Shown: positions 1 through 9,302, counted from the first letter of the stretch. The stretch is DNA of 64,000 nt from Streptomyces sp. NRRL S-337 (GCF_000720175.1 NZ_JOIX01000018.1:1-64000); one strand, 5' to 3'. Notes: generated by a model not told the origin, from the letters alone. A program made the numbers and translations.

Positions 1-44
1 GCCTTGTTCGTGGACGTAAAGCGACAGCAGTCCACGAACAAGGC
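1..44. terminator. Perfect 15-bp inverted repeat at window edge
   Basis: Bases 1-15 and 30-44 are exact reverse complements around a 14-nt loop. There is no T-tract. It probably ends transcription of a gene left of the window or of the minus-strand regulator that stops at 247, but an operator role cannot be excluded. Confidence 0.55.
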
Positions 45-112
45 CCCGGAGGCCCGTCACCGCACCCACAACAAACCCAGCCCGCCGCAGGCGCAACGGT
101 GAGACGCCCCAC

Positions 113-241
113 GGCGGGACGGCCAGCAACGTACGCGGCGCCGCAAAGCGCAACGGCGAACAACAACCGCGGCGGGACGGCCAAGTACGTACGGGGTGCA
201 CAAAGCGCAGCGCCCCGCGGCGGGACAGCCAGCTACGGGGG
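113..241. repeat. Three imperfect direct repeats
   Basis: Three copies of a unit beginning GGCGGGAC(G/A)GCCA start at 113, 171 and 219. The first two are about 50-58 bp and continue into a shared ACGTACG...CAAAGCGCA segment; the third is truncated and runs to the end of the regulator gene. No coding frame of normal Streptomyces codon use is present, so this looks like an intergenic repeat. Confidence 0.6.
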
Positions 242-246
242 CGGAA

Positions 247-1521
247 CTACAGACGCGCCGCCTTGAGGGCCATGTGGAGGAGCAGGCGGTGTTCGCCGTC
301 GTCCAGGTCCAGGCCCGTCAGTTTCTCGACGCGGCCGAGGCGGTAGTAGAGCGTCTGGCGGTGGATGCCCAGGACCTGGGCCGTTCGGCTTGCCTGGCCC
401 GCGCAGTCGAGGAACACCTCGGTGGTGCGGGCGAGTTCGGCGTGGGCGGGGGTGAGCAGGGGGCCGATCGCGGGGTCGGGATCGGTGACCGGCAGGGCGG
501 TCAGCATGCGGTACGAACCGATGGTGTCCCACTGGGCGACCGGGCCCAGCCGGGGTTCCGCGCGGGCCGCGCGGGCCGCGGCGAGGGCCTCCTGCCAGGA
601 GGTGGGGAGTTCGGCCGGCTCCCGGGTGGCGCTGCCGAGGCCGGCCGCGCCCGGCCGGGGCGGGGCGGCGCGCCGGTCGGTCCCGGACCGTCCGGGCCCG
701 GCCGGAGCCGCGGTGGCAGGGGCGCTCCCCGCCCGCGGGGAGCGCAGCAGGTGTTCCGCCACCGTACGGGCGGGGGCCGACCCGCCCGTGGCCCGCAGCC
801 GGACCAGCGCCGCCAGCGTGGGCGGGCCCGGCGCGCCCGCCGGACCGCCGGGGGAGCGCAGCGCGCACGCCGCGAGCAGGCCCGGCAGGCTCGGCAGCGG
901 GGCCGCGTCGGTGTCCGAGGTGTCCCAGGGTGTCACCGCGACCAGGGTGAGCGGCAGGCCGGGGGTGAAGCGCAGGGTGTCGCGGAGCGCGTCGCGCAGC
1001 GCGGTCGCTGCGGCAGGCCGGCCGGTGGCCGGGCCGGTCAGCAACTCCCGTAGCAGGTCGCCGAGTTCGGACCCGGCGCGGGCCTCCTCGGCCAGCAGGG
1101 CGCCGATCCGGGCGGCGGTCTCCATCGCCTGGGCGATCCGCGGGTCGGGCGGGGTGCCGTGGCCGCCCAGGGCCAGGTCGGTGAGGTGCCCGTCGTCCAG
1201 CAGCCAGACGTAGCCGTGCACCACGCCCCGGTGGCGTACGGGGAGACAGATCCGGCCGCGGAAGACGCCGGCGGCCGGGTCCGGCGGGATCCGCAGCGGC
1301 GTCGTGGCCCGGGCGATCCCGAACGCCTCGAACCAGGCCCGGACCGCGGCCGAGGAGCGGCGCTGCAGGATCGACCGGGTCCGCACCGGGTCCATGACCT
1401 CGTCGTCCTCGCCCTCGTGCGCGCCGAAGGCGATCAGCCCGAAGTCCCGGTCCTCCAGCGTCGCCGGTGCGCCGAGCGCCGCCGAGATCTCGTCCACGAG
1501 CTGCTGGTAGTCGCCCCGCAT
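247..1521 (-). CDS. PucR/CdaR-family transcriptional regulator of proline catabolism
   Basis: A protein of about 424 aa whose C-terminus (residues ~365-420) carries the PucR-type helix-turn-helix: a block VFLDCAGQASRTAQVLGIHR followed by QTLYYRLGRVEKLTGLDL. The N-terminal part resembles the sensory region of this family. The reading frame opens at 1578, but the ATG at 1521 has a purine-rich Shine-Dalgarno sequence (GGAGAGGGG) and is preferred. It is transcribed divergently from proline dehydrogenase, and the same pairing is found in other Streptomyces, so activation of the put genes in response to proline is inferred. A low-complexity Ala/Pro/Gly stretch interrupts the middle. Family call secure; effector inferred. 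Confidence 0.85.
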   Translation of the reverse strand: MRGDYQQLVDEISAALGAPATLEDRDFGLIAFGAHEGEDDEVMDPVRTRSILQRRSSAAVRAWFEAFGIARATTPLRIPPDPAAGVFRGRICLPVRHRGVVHGYVWLLDDGHLTDLALGGHGTPPDPRIAQAMETAARIGALLAEEARAGSELGDLLRELLTGPATGRPAAATALRDALRDTLRFTPGLPLTLVAVTPWDTSDTDAAPLPSLPGLLAACALRSPGGPAGAPGPPTLAALVRLRATGGSAPARTVAEHLLRSPRAGSAPATAAPAGPGRSGTDRRAAPPRPGAAGLGSATREPAELPTSWQEALAAARAARAEPRLGPVAQWDTIGSYRMLTALPVTDPDPAIGPLLTPAHAELARTTEVFLDCAGQASRTAQVLGIHRQTLYYRLGRVEKLTGLDLDDGEHRLLLHMALKAARL

Positions 1522-1727
1522 CCGCCGTTCGGCCCCTCTCCTGTCGCAGTGGTCGTCCCCGCTCCCATTCTCATACATCTGTCTGAGATCCCGGCCACGA
1601 AGGCGTGACAGCTGTCGATGGCCGCGAAGTGGCGCGATCCTTAAATTTCAGGTGGCTCAATCTTGCCGACGCGTCCGCCCTGCACGGCGCCGCCCGGTCC
1701 TTGTCACCCTGAATGTGGAGGTGCCCC

Positions 1728-2654
1728 ATGCTGGGTCCCGTGCTCCTCGCCGCAGCGCGCAGCGACAGCATCCGGCGCGTCGTCGCGGCCGCTCCGGTCA
1801 CCCGCCCCGTGGTGGAACGGTTCGTCGCCGGCGAGCGTCTGGACGAGGCCATGGCCGCGGTCCGAAATCTGGCCGCGCGCGGACTGGAGGTCACGCTCGA
1901 CCACCTCGGCGAGGACATCACGGACCCGGCGGAGGCGCTGCGCAACCGCGACGCCTACCTCCGGCTGGCCGAGGCCCTCAAGGAGCACGGGCTCGGCGTG
2001 AAGGCCGAGATGTCGGTGAAGCTGTCCGCCTTCGGCCAGGCGCTGCCGGGCGGCCACGAACTGGCCCTGCAGAACGTCACTCCGGTGGTCGAGGCGGCCG
2101 CCGAGGCCGGGACGACCGTCACCCTCGACATGGAGGACCACACCACGGTCGACTCGACCCTGGCGATCCTCGCCGAGCTGCGCGCGCGGTTCCCCCAGAC
2201 GGGCGCGGTGCTGCAGTCCTACCTCTTCCGCACCGAGGACGACTGCCGGGCGCTCGCCGGGGAAGGCTCCCGGGTGCGACTGGTCAAGGGCGCGTACAAG
2301 GAGCCCGCGACCGTCGCCTTCCAGGACAAGCGGGAGGTCGACCGGGCCTATGTGCGCTGCTTGAAGATCCTCATGGCCGGCCGGGGCTACCCCATGATCG
2401 GGTCGCACGACCCGCGGATGGTGGCCATCGCCCAGGAGCTGGCGCACCGCAACGGCCGTAAGCCGGCGGACTACGAATTCCAGATGCTGTACGGCATCCG
2501 CGAGGCGGAGCAGCGCCGGCTGGTGGCCGAGGGGAACCGTATGCGGGTGTACATCCCGTACGGCACCGATTGGTACGGATACTTCATGCGCCGGCTCGCC
2601 GAGCGCCCCGCGAACCTGGCGTTCTTCCTGCGGTCGCTCGCGACCCGGGGATGA
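1728..2654 (+). CDS. putA: Proline dehydrogenase
   Basis: 308-aa monofunctional FAD-dependent proline dehydrogenase, which oxidises L-proline to pyrroline-5-carboxylate. Family signatures seen: the barrel strand VTLDMEDHTTVDSTL, the RLVKGAYKEP motif, and the C-terminal YGIREAEQRRL and RVYIPYGTDWYGYFMRRLAERP segments that bind proline and flavin. The frame opens at 1713, but ATG 1728 follows GGAGG by six bases and gives the usual N-terminus MLGPVLLAAA. The length fits the short actinobacterial enzyme rather than the bifunctional PutA of Gram-negatives. P5C dehydrogenase lies 74 bp downstream in the same direction, so the two are probably co-transcribed under the divergent PucR-type regulator. 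Confidence 0.95.
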   Translation: MLGPVLLAAARSDSIRRVVAAAPVTRPVVERFVAGERLDEAMAAVRNLAARGLEVTLDHLGEDITDPAEALRNRDAYLRLAEALKEHGLGVKAEMSVKLSAFGQALPGGHELALQNVTPVVEAAAEAGTTVTLDMEDHTTVDSTLAILAELRARFPQTGAVLQSYLFRTEDDCRALAGEGSRVRLVKGAYKEPATVAFQDKREVDRAYVRCLKILMAGRGYPMIGSHDPRMVAIAQELAHRNGRKPADYEFQMLYGIREAEQRRLVAEGNRMRVYIPYGTDWYGYFMRRLAERPANLAFFLRSLATRG

Positions 2655-2728
2655 CGGCGACCCGGGGCTGAACCCCTGGCCCCCCTTTACGTACGTACGA
2701 ACCGACCACCGAAGGAGAAACGGCCGCC

Positions 2729-4360
2729 ATGGACGCTGTGACCCAGGTCCCCGTACCGGTGAACGAGCCGGTCCACACCTATGCCCCCGGCAGCGCCGAG
2801 CGTTCCCGTCTGGAGGCCAAGCTCAAGGAGCTGGCCGGCAACCCGCGGGAGCTGCCGATGACCATCGGCGGCGAGCGCCGGATGGGCGGCGGCGAGCGTT
2901 TCGACGTCGTCCAGCCGCACAACCACGGAGCCCGGCTCGGCACGTACGGCAACGCCACGGTCAAGGACGCCCAGGACGCGGTGGACGCCGCGCTGGCCGC
3001 CGCCCCCGCCTGGCGCGCGATGTCCTTCGACGACCGTGCCGCGATCATCCTCAGGGCCGCCGAGCTGCTCTCGGGTCCCTGGCGCGAGACGCTGGCCGCC
3101 GCCACCATGCTCGGCCAGTCCAAGACCGTCCAGCAGGCCGAGATCGACACCCCCTGCGAGCTGATCGACTTCTGGCGCTTCAACGTGCACTTCGCGCGCC
3201 AGATCCTCGCCGAGCAGCCCCCGGCGAACTCCCCGGGCGTCTGGAACCGCTCCGACCACCGCCCGCTCGAAGGCTTCGTCTACGCGATCACGCCGTTCAA
3301 CTTCACCGCGATCGCCGGCAACCTCCCGACCGCCCCCGCCCTCATGGGCAACGTGGTCGTCTGGAAGCCCTCGCCGACCCAGACCTTCGCGGCCGTGCTG
3401 CTGATGGAGCTGCTGGAGGAGGCCGGGCTGCCCAAGGGCGTGATCAACCTGGTCACCGGTGACGGCAAGGACGTCTCCGAGGTCGCGCTGGCCCACCCGG
3501 ACCTCGCGGGCATCCACTTCACCGGGTCGACCAAGACCTTCCAGTACCTGTGGAAGACGGTCGGCGCGAACATCGAGAACTACAAGACGTACCCGCGTCT
3601 GGTCGGCGAGACCGGCGGCAAGGACTTCATCGTCGCCCACCCCTCGGCCGACCGCGCCGTGCTGAAGACCGCCATGACCCGTGGCGCCTTCGAGTTCCAG
3701 GGCCAGAAGTGTTCCGCGGCCTCCCGCGCGTACGTCCCGGCCTCCCTCTGGAACGCCGGCTTCAAGGAGGAGTTCGCCGCCGAGGTCGAGTCGCTCGCCA
3801 TGGGTGACGTCACCGACCTGTCGAACTTCATCGGTGCCGTCATCGACGAGCGGTCCTTCGCCAAGAACAAGGCGGCGATCGACCGCGCCAAGGCCGACCC
3901 GACCATCGAGGTCGTGGCCGGCGGCACGTACGACGACAGCGAGGGCTACTTCGTCCGTCCGACGGTCCTGGTCTCCACCGACCCGGACAACGAGATCTTC
4001 AAGGACGAGTACTTCGGCCCGATCCTCGGCGTCTTCGTCTACGACGACGCGGACTACGACGAGATGCTCACCCAGATGGAGTCCGCCTCGGCGTACGGCC
4101 TGACCGGCTGCGTCATCGCCCAGGACCGTGCCGCGGCCGCCGCCACCTGCGAGAAGCTCCGCTTCGCCGCGGGCAACTTCTACATCAACGACAAGCCCAC
4201 CGGCGCCGTCGTCGGCCAGCAGCCCTTCGGCGGCGGCCGGGCCTCCGGCACCAACGACAAGGCCGGCGCCAAGCAGAACCTGATGCGCTGGACCTCCACC
4301 CGCTCCATCAAGGAAACCCTGGTCCCCCCGACGGACTACCGCTACCCGCACATGGGCTGA
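2729..4360 (+). CDS. pruA: L-glutamate gamma-semialdehyde (P5C) dehydrogenase
   Basis: 543-aa aldehyde dehydrogenase of the P5C type, second step of proline degradation: NAD-dependent oxidation of glutamate semialdehyde to glutamate. Visible features: the Rossmann segment ITPFNFTAIAGNLPTAPALM, the glycine motif FTGST, the catalytic-glutamate region LVGETGGKDF, the nucleophile loop EFQGQKCSAASRAYVP with the catalytic Cys, and the C-terminal GQQPFGGGRASGTNDKAG. Full length for the family. A GGAG ribosome site precedes the ATG. It follows proline dehydrogenase and is closed by a hairpin terminator 20 bp after its stop. Confidence 0.96.
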   Translation: MDAVTQVPVPVNEPVHTYAPGSAERSRLEAKLKELAGNPRELPMTIGGERRMGGGERFDVVQPHNHGARLGTYGNATVKDAQDAVDAALAAAPAWRAMSFDDRAAIILRAAELLSGPWRETLAAATMLGQSKTVQQAEIDTPCELIDFWRFNVHFARQILAEQPPANSPGVWNRSDHRPLEGFVYAITPFNFTAIAGNLPTAPALMGNVVVWKPSPTQTFAAVLLMELLEEAGLPKGVINLVTGDGKDVSEVALAHPDLAGIHFTGSTKTFQYLWKTVGANIENYKTYPRLVGETGGKDFIVAHPSADRAVLKTAMTRGAFEFQGQKCSAASRAYVPASLWNAGFKEEFAAEVESLAMGDVTDLSNFIGAVIDERSFAKNKAAIDRAKADPTIEVVAGGTYDDSEGYFVRPTVLVSTDPDNEIFKDEYFGPILGVFVYDDADYDEMLTQMESASAYGLTGCVIAQDRAAAAATCEKLRFAAGNFYINDKPTGAVVGQQPFGGGRASGTNDKAGAKQNLMRWTSTRSIKETLVPPTDYRYPHMG

Positions 4361-4380
4361 CCGCCCCGGGGCACGACGGC

Positions 4381-4415
4381 GGCCCGGCACCCCTCACAAG
4401 GGGGCGCCGGGCCGT
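4381..4415 (+). terminator. Terminator after proline catabolic genes
   Basis: GGCCCGGC pairs with GCCGGGCC, with an inner CCCC/GGGG stem and a small loop. It lies 20 bp after the P5C dehydrogenase stop. No T-tract, as is common in Streptomyces. Confidence 0.7.
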
Positions 4416-4719
4416 CGGCGTTGGCTCGTCCACGCCGTACGGCACCTGGTGCTCAACGGCGTGGAGCGCCTCGTCGGAGGCGGTGCAGAGGGAATCCGTC
4501 TCAGATAGTAGGAAGCCCAAGTAATTGTGCAGACATCACGGCCCGGCTGTCCTAGCTTTGTAGGAGCCGAACGTAACGCTCCATCGAGCGACTGCGGATG
4601 TGGCCCGGTGCGTGTGCGCAGGTGACCCCTGTTGCGCCGGGGCCCCCGCCCTTTCCGGCCCGCTTCTGGATCGACGTATCCCATCCGTTCTCGGGGCTTT
4701 GGCATTGGAGACGTGAATC
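4416..4719. other. Intergenic region upstream of the small ORF
   Basis: About 300 bp without a convincing gene. It has an AT-richer island around 4510-4565 that could hold the promoter of the 43-aa ORF, but no confident -10/-35 pair can be chosen by eye. Confidence 0.35.
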
Positions 4720-4851
4720 ATGGCCGAGACCGCTGTCCGCAGGACCCGCCACTCCGCGCGTACGACCAACGACGCCGACCGCAGGAACGCCGCGGCCGCC
4801 CTCCAACGCGCCCTCGACCGCCGGGACAACGGCGGCTCGACCGGACACTGA
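4720..4851 (+). CDS. Small basic protein of unknown function (43 aa)
   Basis: An ATG preceded by GGAG at a suitable distance opens a 43-codon frame rich in Arg, Ala, Asp and Asn, with a charged helical stretch (TNDADRRNAAAALQRALDRR) and a Gly/Ser/Thr tail, ending in TGA. Codon third positions are mostly G or C, as in neighbouring genes. I recognise no domain. Too small for most gene callers; it lies between the proline catabolic genes and leuB, and from memory a similar small ORF occurs there in other Streptomyces. A regulatory-peptide role is only a guess. Confidence 0.6.
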   Translation: MAETAVRRTRHSARTTNDADRRNAAAALQRALDRRDNGGSTGH

Positions 4852-4958
4852 GATGTTCCGCGCACAGGGTGGGGCCCGGGCCTCGGTACCGTGCCGCTGC
4901 TGGTGGCGGATCCGCTGCTCCGCCGCCCGGCTGATCTGTCACTAGTTGAGACCACGGA

Positions 4959-4980
4959 GGCGCCCGGGCCGCGGGCGCCC
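4959..4980 (+). terminator. Hairpin between small ORF and leuB
   Basis: GGCGCCCG and CGGGCGCC form an 8-bp stem, about 110 bp after the 43-aa ORF. It could terminate that transcript. Confidence 0.45.
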
Positions 4981-5088
4981 CGCGCGGATGCCGGCCGGCA
5001 TCTTCTTCGGCGCCTTCTTCGTCACCCGTTCTTCGTCACCCGGCCGCCGTGAGGCGTCGGGCCGCTCGTGGACGTGGTCTCCGGGCGT

Positions 5089-5103
5089 GTCCGCATGGCG
5101 GAC
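5089..5103. promoter_or_regulatory. Palindrome upstream of leuB
   Basis: GTCCGC and GCGGAC are perfect complements around a 3-bp centre, 40 bp before the leuB start and next to the only AT-rich stretch of the leader. This is a plausible operator, but no cognate regulator can be named. Confidence 0.4.
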
Positions 5104-5143
5104 GTTACGTGTCAATCAATGGGACGAAGAGTAGGGTCCAACC

Positions 5144-6184
5144 ATGTCTCGCAGCATTCGCCTCGCAGTGATCCCCGGTGACGGCATCGGCCAGGAAGTC
5201 GTGGCCCAGGGCCTCAAGGTCCTGACCGCCGTCCTGCCGCAGGACGTCAAGCTGGAAACCAAGGACTACGACCTCGGGGCCCGGCGCTGGCACGCCACCG
5301 GCGAGACCCTGCCGGACGCGGAACTGGAGGCGCTCAAGCAGCACGACGCGATCCTGCTCGGCGCGATCGGCGACCCGTCCGTCCCCTCCGGCGTGCTGGA
5401 GCGCGGGCTGCTGCTCAAGCTCCGCTTCGCCTTCGACCACTTCGTCAACCTGCGCCCGTCGAAGCTCTTCCCGAACACCGCCACCCCGCTGGCCGGCCGC
5501 CCCGAGATCGACTTCGTCGTCGTCCGCGAGGGCACCGAGGGCCCGTACACCGGCAACGGCGGCAGCCTGCGCACCGGCACCCCCGCCGAGGTCGCCACCG
5601 AGGTCAGCGTCAACACCGCCTACGGCGTCGAGCGCGTGGTCCGGGACGCGTACGAGCGGGCCAACGCCCGCCCCCGCAAGAAGCTGACGCTGGTCCACAA
5701 GAACAACGTGCTGGTCTACGCCGGCCACATGTGGAAGAACATCTTCGACAAGGTCGGCCAGGAGTACCCCGAGGTCACCACCGACTACCTGCACGTCGAC
5801 GCGGCGACGATCTTCTTCGTCACCCAGCCCGAGCGGTTCGACGTGATCGTCACCGACAACCTCTTCGGCGACATCCTCACCGACCTCGCCGCGGCCGTGA
5901 CCGGCGGCATCGGCCTGGCCGCCTCCGGCAACATCAACCCGACCGGTGAGTTCCCCTCGATGTTCGAGCCGGTGCACGGCTCCGCGCCGGACATCGCCGG
6001 CACCGGCAAGGCCGACCCGACCGCCACGATCCTCTCCGTCGCGCTGCTGCTGCGCCACCTCGGCTACGAGGCCGAGGCCGCCCGCATCGAGACGGCCGTC
6101 GCGACCGACCTAGAGGCCCGGGACGGCACCGCCCGCAGCACGGACGAGATCGGCGACGCGCTCGCCGCACGAGTAGCGGGCTGA
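5144..6184 (+). CDS. leuB: 3-isopropylmalate dehydrogenase
   Basis: 346-aa NAD-dependent beta-decarboxylating dehydrogenase of the isopropylmalate type, catalysing the third committed step of leucine synthesis. Seen: the N-terminal [11 protein letters not shown] motif, substrate-binding arginines in the helix around [13 protein letters not shown], the [15 protein letters not shown] segment, the Lys/Asn catalytic pair in [10 protein letters not shown], the metal aspartates in [15 protein letters not shown], and the adenine-binding [19 protein letters not shown]. The length matches actinobacterial LeuB. It stands about 310 bp upstream of ilvE and is separated from it by a strong hairpin, so the two are probably transcribed separately although they serve the same pathway. 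Confidence 0.97.
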   Translation: MSRSIRLAVIPGDGIGQEVVAQGLKVLTAVLPQDVKLETKDYDLGARRWHATGETLPDAELEALKQHDAILLGAIGDPSVPSGVLERGLLLKLRFAFDHFVNLRPSKLFPNTATPLAGRPEIDFVVVREGTEGPYTGNGGSLRTGTPAEVATEVSVNTAYGVERVVRDAYERANARPRKKLTLVHKNNVLVYAGHMWKNIFDKVGQEYPEVTTDYLHVDAATIFFVTQPERFDVIVTDNLFGDILTDLAAAVTGGIGLAASGNINPTGEFPSMFEPVHGSAPDIAGTGKADPTATILSVALLLRHLGYEAEAARIETAVATDLEARDGTARSTDEIGDALAARVAG

Positions 6185-6211
6185 GGCCCGCAGCGCACAC
6201 AGAGACGCACC

Positions 6212-6247
6212 GACAGCGCCGGGCCCCGAGGGGGTTCCGGCGCTGTC
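6212..6247 (+). terminator. Terminator after leuB
   Basis: GACAGCGCCGG and CCGGCGCTGTC form a perfect 11-bp stem with a 14-nt loop, starting 28 bp after the leuB stop. Confidence 0.8.
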
Positions 6248-6492
6248 CGCATTCCCGGCCGCACGCCTCCCGCCGGTCGACCCTGTGCTAACGCCGGGCG
6301 GGATGCGACCATCGGACCCGGAGACCGCAGACGCGCGTACGGCGGCGGACACCCCCGAGCGATAATCGGAAGAGGGGCCGCCGTCCGCGGGGAAAGTCGG
6401 ACGTCCCAGTAACGACCGGTACGCCAAGATCCCGTCGTACGCGGCAACCGCCAACCGCCCGGCGCGGACCACGCAGTGAAGGACACGCATAC

Positions 6493-7581
6493 ATGACGAC
6501 GCCCACGATCGAGCTCAAGCCCTCCTCGCACCCGCTGTCCGACGCGGAGCGGGAGCAGATCCTGGCCGCCCCGGGCTTCGGCCGCCATTTCACCGACCAC
6601 ATGGTGACGATCAGGTGGACCGAGGGCCGCGGCTGGCACGACGGACAGCTCGTGCCGTACGGGCCGCTCTCCCTCGACCCGGCGACCAACGTCCTGCACT
6701 ACGCGCAGGAGATCTTCGAGGGCCTCAAGGCGTACCGCCAGCCCGACGGCTCCGTCGCGACCTTCCGCCCGGACGCCAACGCCCGCCGCTTCCAGGCGTC
6801 GGCGCGCCGGCTGGCGATGCCGGAACTGCCGGTGGAGACCTTCATCGAGGCCTGTGACCTGCTCGTCCAGCAGGACAAGGGCTGGGTGCCGGCGCACGGC
6901 GGCGAGGAGTCGCTCTACCTGCGCCCGTTCATGATCGCGACCGAGGTCGGGCTGGGCGTGAAGCCGGCCAACGAGTACCTCTTCGTCGTCATCGCCTCGC
7001 CGGCCGGCGCCTACTTCCCCGGTGGCGTCAAGCCGGTCTCCATCTGGCTCTCCGAGGACCGGGTCCGCGCGGTGCCCGGCGGCATGGGCGACGCCAAGAC
7101 CGGTGGCAACTACGCCGCGTCGCTGCTGGCCCAGGCCGAGGCCGCGGTGCACGGCTGCGACCAGGTCGCCTACCTCGACGCCGTGGAGCACAAGTGGGTC
7201 GAGGAACTCGGCGGGATGAACCTGTACTTCGTCTACGGAGACAAGATCATCACCCCCACGCTCACCGGCTCGCTGCTCGCCGGGATCACCCGTGACTCGC
7301 TGCTGTCCGTCGCCCGCGACCTGGGCTTCGAGGCGGAGGAGGCCCGGGTCTCCATCGACCAGTGGCAGGCCGACACGGCGAACGGCACCCTCACCGAGGT
7401 CTTCGCCTGCGGCACGGCCGCGGTGATCACCCCGGTCGGCACGGTCAAGCGGAACGGCGCCGAGTGGACCCAGTCCGACGGCGAGCCCGGCAAGGTCACC
7501 CTGAAGCTGCGCGAGGCGCTGCTGGACATCCAGCGAGGCGTCGCCGAGGACGCCCACGGCTGGATGCACCCCCTGGGCTGA
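6493..7581 (+). CDS. ilvE: Branched-chain amino acid aminotransferase
   Basis: 362-aa fold-type IV PLP aminotransferase that interconverts leucine, isoleucine and valine with their 2-oxo acids. The catalytic lysine lies in the segment [20 protein letters not shown]; the phosphate-binding [18 protein letters not shown] and the [12 protein letters not shown] motif near the C-terminus complete the active site. The length fits the bacterial IlvE group close to eukaryotic BCATs. About 245 bp of non-coding leader lies between the leuB terminator and the ATG and presumably contains its promoter. It ends convergently with the NCS1 permease at a shared strong terminator. Confidence 0.96.
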   Translation: MTTPTIELKPSSHPLSDAEREQILAAPGFGRHFTDHMVTIRWTEGRGWHDGQLVPYGPLSLDPATNVLHYAQEIFEGLKAYRQPDGSVATFRPDANARRFQASARRLAMPELPVETFIEACDLLVQQDKGWVPAHGGEESLYLRPFMIATEVGLGVKPANEYLFVVIASPAGAYFPGGVKPVSIWLSEDRVRAVPGGMGDAKTGGNYAASLLAQAEAAVHGCDQVAYLDAVEHKWVEELGGMNLYFVYGDKIITPTLTGSLLAGITRDSLLSVARDLGFEAEEARVSIDQWQADTANGTLTEVFACGTAAVITPVGTVKRNGAEWTQSDGEPGKVTLKLREALLDIQRGVAEDAHGWMHPLG

Positions 7582-7624
7582 CCCCGGCGGCGGGACCGGC
7601 GACGGCCGGCGCCCGCCCGGACAC

Positions 7625-7668
7625 GGCCGAGGCCGCCCCCGACGAAACCGTCGGGGGCGGCCTCGGCC
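7625..7668. terminator. Bidirectional terminator, ilvE / NCS1 permease
   Basis: A perfect 20-bp stem (GGCCGAGGCC... with its complement) around the loop AAAC, placed between two convergent genes and able to serve both. Confidence 0.9.
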
Positions 7669-7681
7669 GTACCGGGCGGGG

Positions 7682-9136
7682 TCAGCCGACCTCCGCGGGG
7701 GCCTCCGGTGCGGCGGCCGGCGGGGGAGTGGCGAGGCCGCGCAGTGCGGGGACCGGGCGGGGCTGGCGGGCGGTGAGCAGCAGGTAGGCGAGCCCGGCGA
7801 CGGCCGCGGCCAGCAGGAAGCTGATGTCGATGCCGCCGGTGTGGACCAGCAGCGGGCCCTGGTAGAACGGCGTGTCCACGCCCAGCAGGCCGACGGCCGA
7901 GCCAAGCGCCCAGGCGACGGTGGCCTGGACGTTCCAGCCGGCCTTGTACCAGTACACGCCGCCGCGGGTGCCACGGTTGTAGACCTGGAGCGAGTCGGCG
8001 TCGTAGTTGCCGCGGCAGCGCGCGAAGCCCATGACCGTGATGACCGCCCAGGGCGTGCCGATCGCCGTCATCAGCAGCACGAAGGACGTCATGGCGTCCT
8101 GCGCCGCCCACAGGAAGTGGCCGGCGTAGACCAGCGTGGTCGAGACGCCCGCGACCACGTACGTGGCCTGGGTGCGGCTCGCCCGCGGCAGGATGGCGTC
8201 CAGGTCCAGACCCATGCTGTAGAGCATCAGACCGGAGTTCCCCACCGAGCCGGCGGACGCGTTGAGCAGCAGGAAGATCAGGTACCAGGCCGGGGCGCCG
8301 GCCACCAGCGGGCCCGCGTAGTCGTCGCCGGCGCCGACCGCCAGCGCGCTGAACGTACCGAAGAGCTGCGGCACCAGCAGACCGGCCACCAGGCCGAGGT
8401 AGGTGGCGGTGAAGACCTTCTTCGAGGAGTGGCGGCGCGGCGAGATGTAGCGGCTGTAGTCGCCGAGCAGGGTGATGAAGGCGATCGGGCCGCTCAGACC
8501 GGCGGAGACCGCGGAGAGCAGCCAGGTCTGCCAGTAGCCGCCGAGCGCGTACGGGACACCGCGCACCGGGCCGGTGCTGAAGTGGTGCGCGTAGGCGAAG
8601 ACGCCGACCACGAGCAGGATCGTCAGGCCGATGGAGAGCACCTTGCTCATCCGCAGCAGGACCTTGTAGCCGTAGACCGCGCCGACCGCGGTACAGCCCG
8701 CCAGGACGGCGTAGACGACGGCGTAGGACGCGCCGTCGGCCGGCAGGCCCAGGAGGCGATGCAGACAGCCGACCATCGCGTCGCCGCCCACCCAGAGGGT
8801 CAGTGCGGTGTAGCCGAGCGAGAGCAGCAGGCCGATGACCGAGCCGATCAGCCGGCCGCGCACGCCGAAGTGGGCGCCGCTGCTGGTGGAGAGGTTGGTC
8901 GCACTGCGCAGTGAGACCAGGGCGAGCGGCGCGGTCAGCACGGCGCCGACCAGGGTGCCGGCGGCCAGCGAGCTGACCGAGCCCCAGAAGCCGAGGCCGA
9001 ACGAGACCGGGAGCCAGCCGAAGATCACCACGCCGAGGGCGAGGTTCGATCCGAGCAGGATCGAGATGAGGTCCCGGGGACCGCTGGTGCGCTCCTCGTC
9101 CGGGATGGTGTCGACTCCGCGTTGTTCGATCGGCAT
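7682..9136 (-). CDS. NCS1-family nucleobase/hydantoin-type permease
   Basis: 484-aa polytopic membrane protein with about 12 hydrophobic segments. The N-terminal RDLISILLGSNLALGVVIFG and the following FGWLP/GLGFWGSV region fit the purine-cytosine permease (NCS1) family, which imports nucleobases, allantoin, hydantoins or thiamine with H+ or Na+. AGGGGAG precedes the ATG. It is transcribed divergently from the urease-like operon, and two copies of a shared 17-bp palindrome lie in its upstream region, so it probably imports the substrate or precursor of that pathway. The actual substrate cannot be read from the sequence. Confidence 0.85.
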   Translation of the reverse strand: MPIEQRGVDTIPDEERTSGPRDLISILLGSNLALGVVIFGWLPVSFGLGFWGSVSSLAAGTLVGAVLTAPLALVSLRSATNLSTSSGAHFGVRGRLIGSVIGLLLSLGYTALTLWVGGDAMVGCLHRLLGLPADGASYAVVYAVLAGCTAVGAVYGYKVLLRMSKVLSIGLTILLVVGVFAYAHHFSTGPVRGVPYALGGYWQTWLLSAVSAGLSGPIAFITLLGDYSRYISPRRHSSKKVFTATYLGLVAGLLVPQLFGTFSALAVGAGDDYAGPLVAGAPAWYLIFLLLNASAGSVGNSGLMLYSMGLDLDAILPRASRTQATYVVAGVSTTLVYAGHFLWAAQDAMTSFVLLMTAIGTPWAVITVMGFARCRGNYDADSLQVYNRGTRGGVYWYKAGWNVQATVAWALGSAVGLLGVDTPFYQGPLLVHTGGIDISFLLAAAVAGLAYLLLTARQPRPVPALRGLATPPPAAAPEAPAEVG

Positions 9137-9257
9137 GAGGGCTCCCCTGAGAGGCCGGACAGCAGTGTGTGAGCAGGGCTCCGCCTGCAGTGCTCCGTGT
9201 GTGGACAGTGCTCGTGAGTGAGCGAGGAATCGCGCTGCGGGACCGCCGCGAGATCAT

Positions 9258-9274
9258 TTAGAGCGGCGTTCTAT
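9258..9274. promoter_or_regulatory. Operator copy 1 (17-bp palindrome)
   Basis: TTAGAG-N5-TTCTAT, an imperfect copy of the perfect palindrome at 9356-9372. It lies about 120 bp upstream of the permease start. Likely bound by the TetR protein encoded at 12925-13542 (inferred). Confidence 0.6.
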
Positions 9275-9285
9275 TCACCGCTTAT

Positions 9286-9302
9286 TTAGAACAGCGCTCA
9301 AT
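9286..9302. promoter_or_regulatory. Operator copy 2 (17-bp palindrome)
   Basis: TTAGAA-N5-CTCAAT, the weakest copy, 28 bp from copy 1 centre to centre, close to an integral number of helical turns. Same proposed regulator. Confidence 0.5.
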
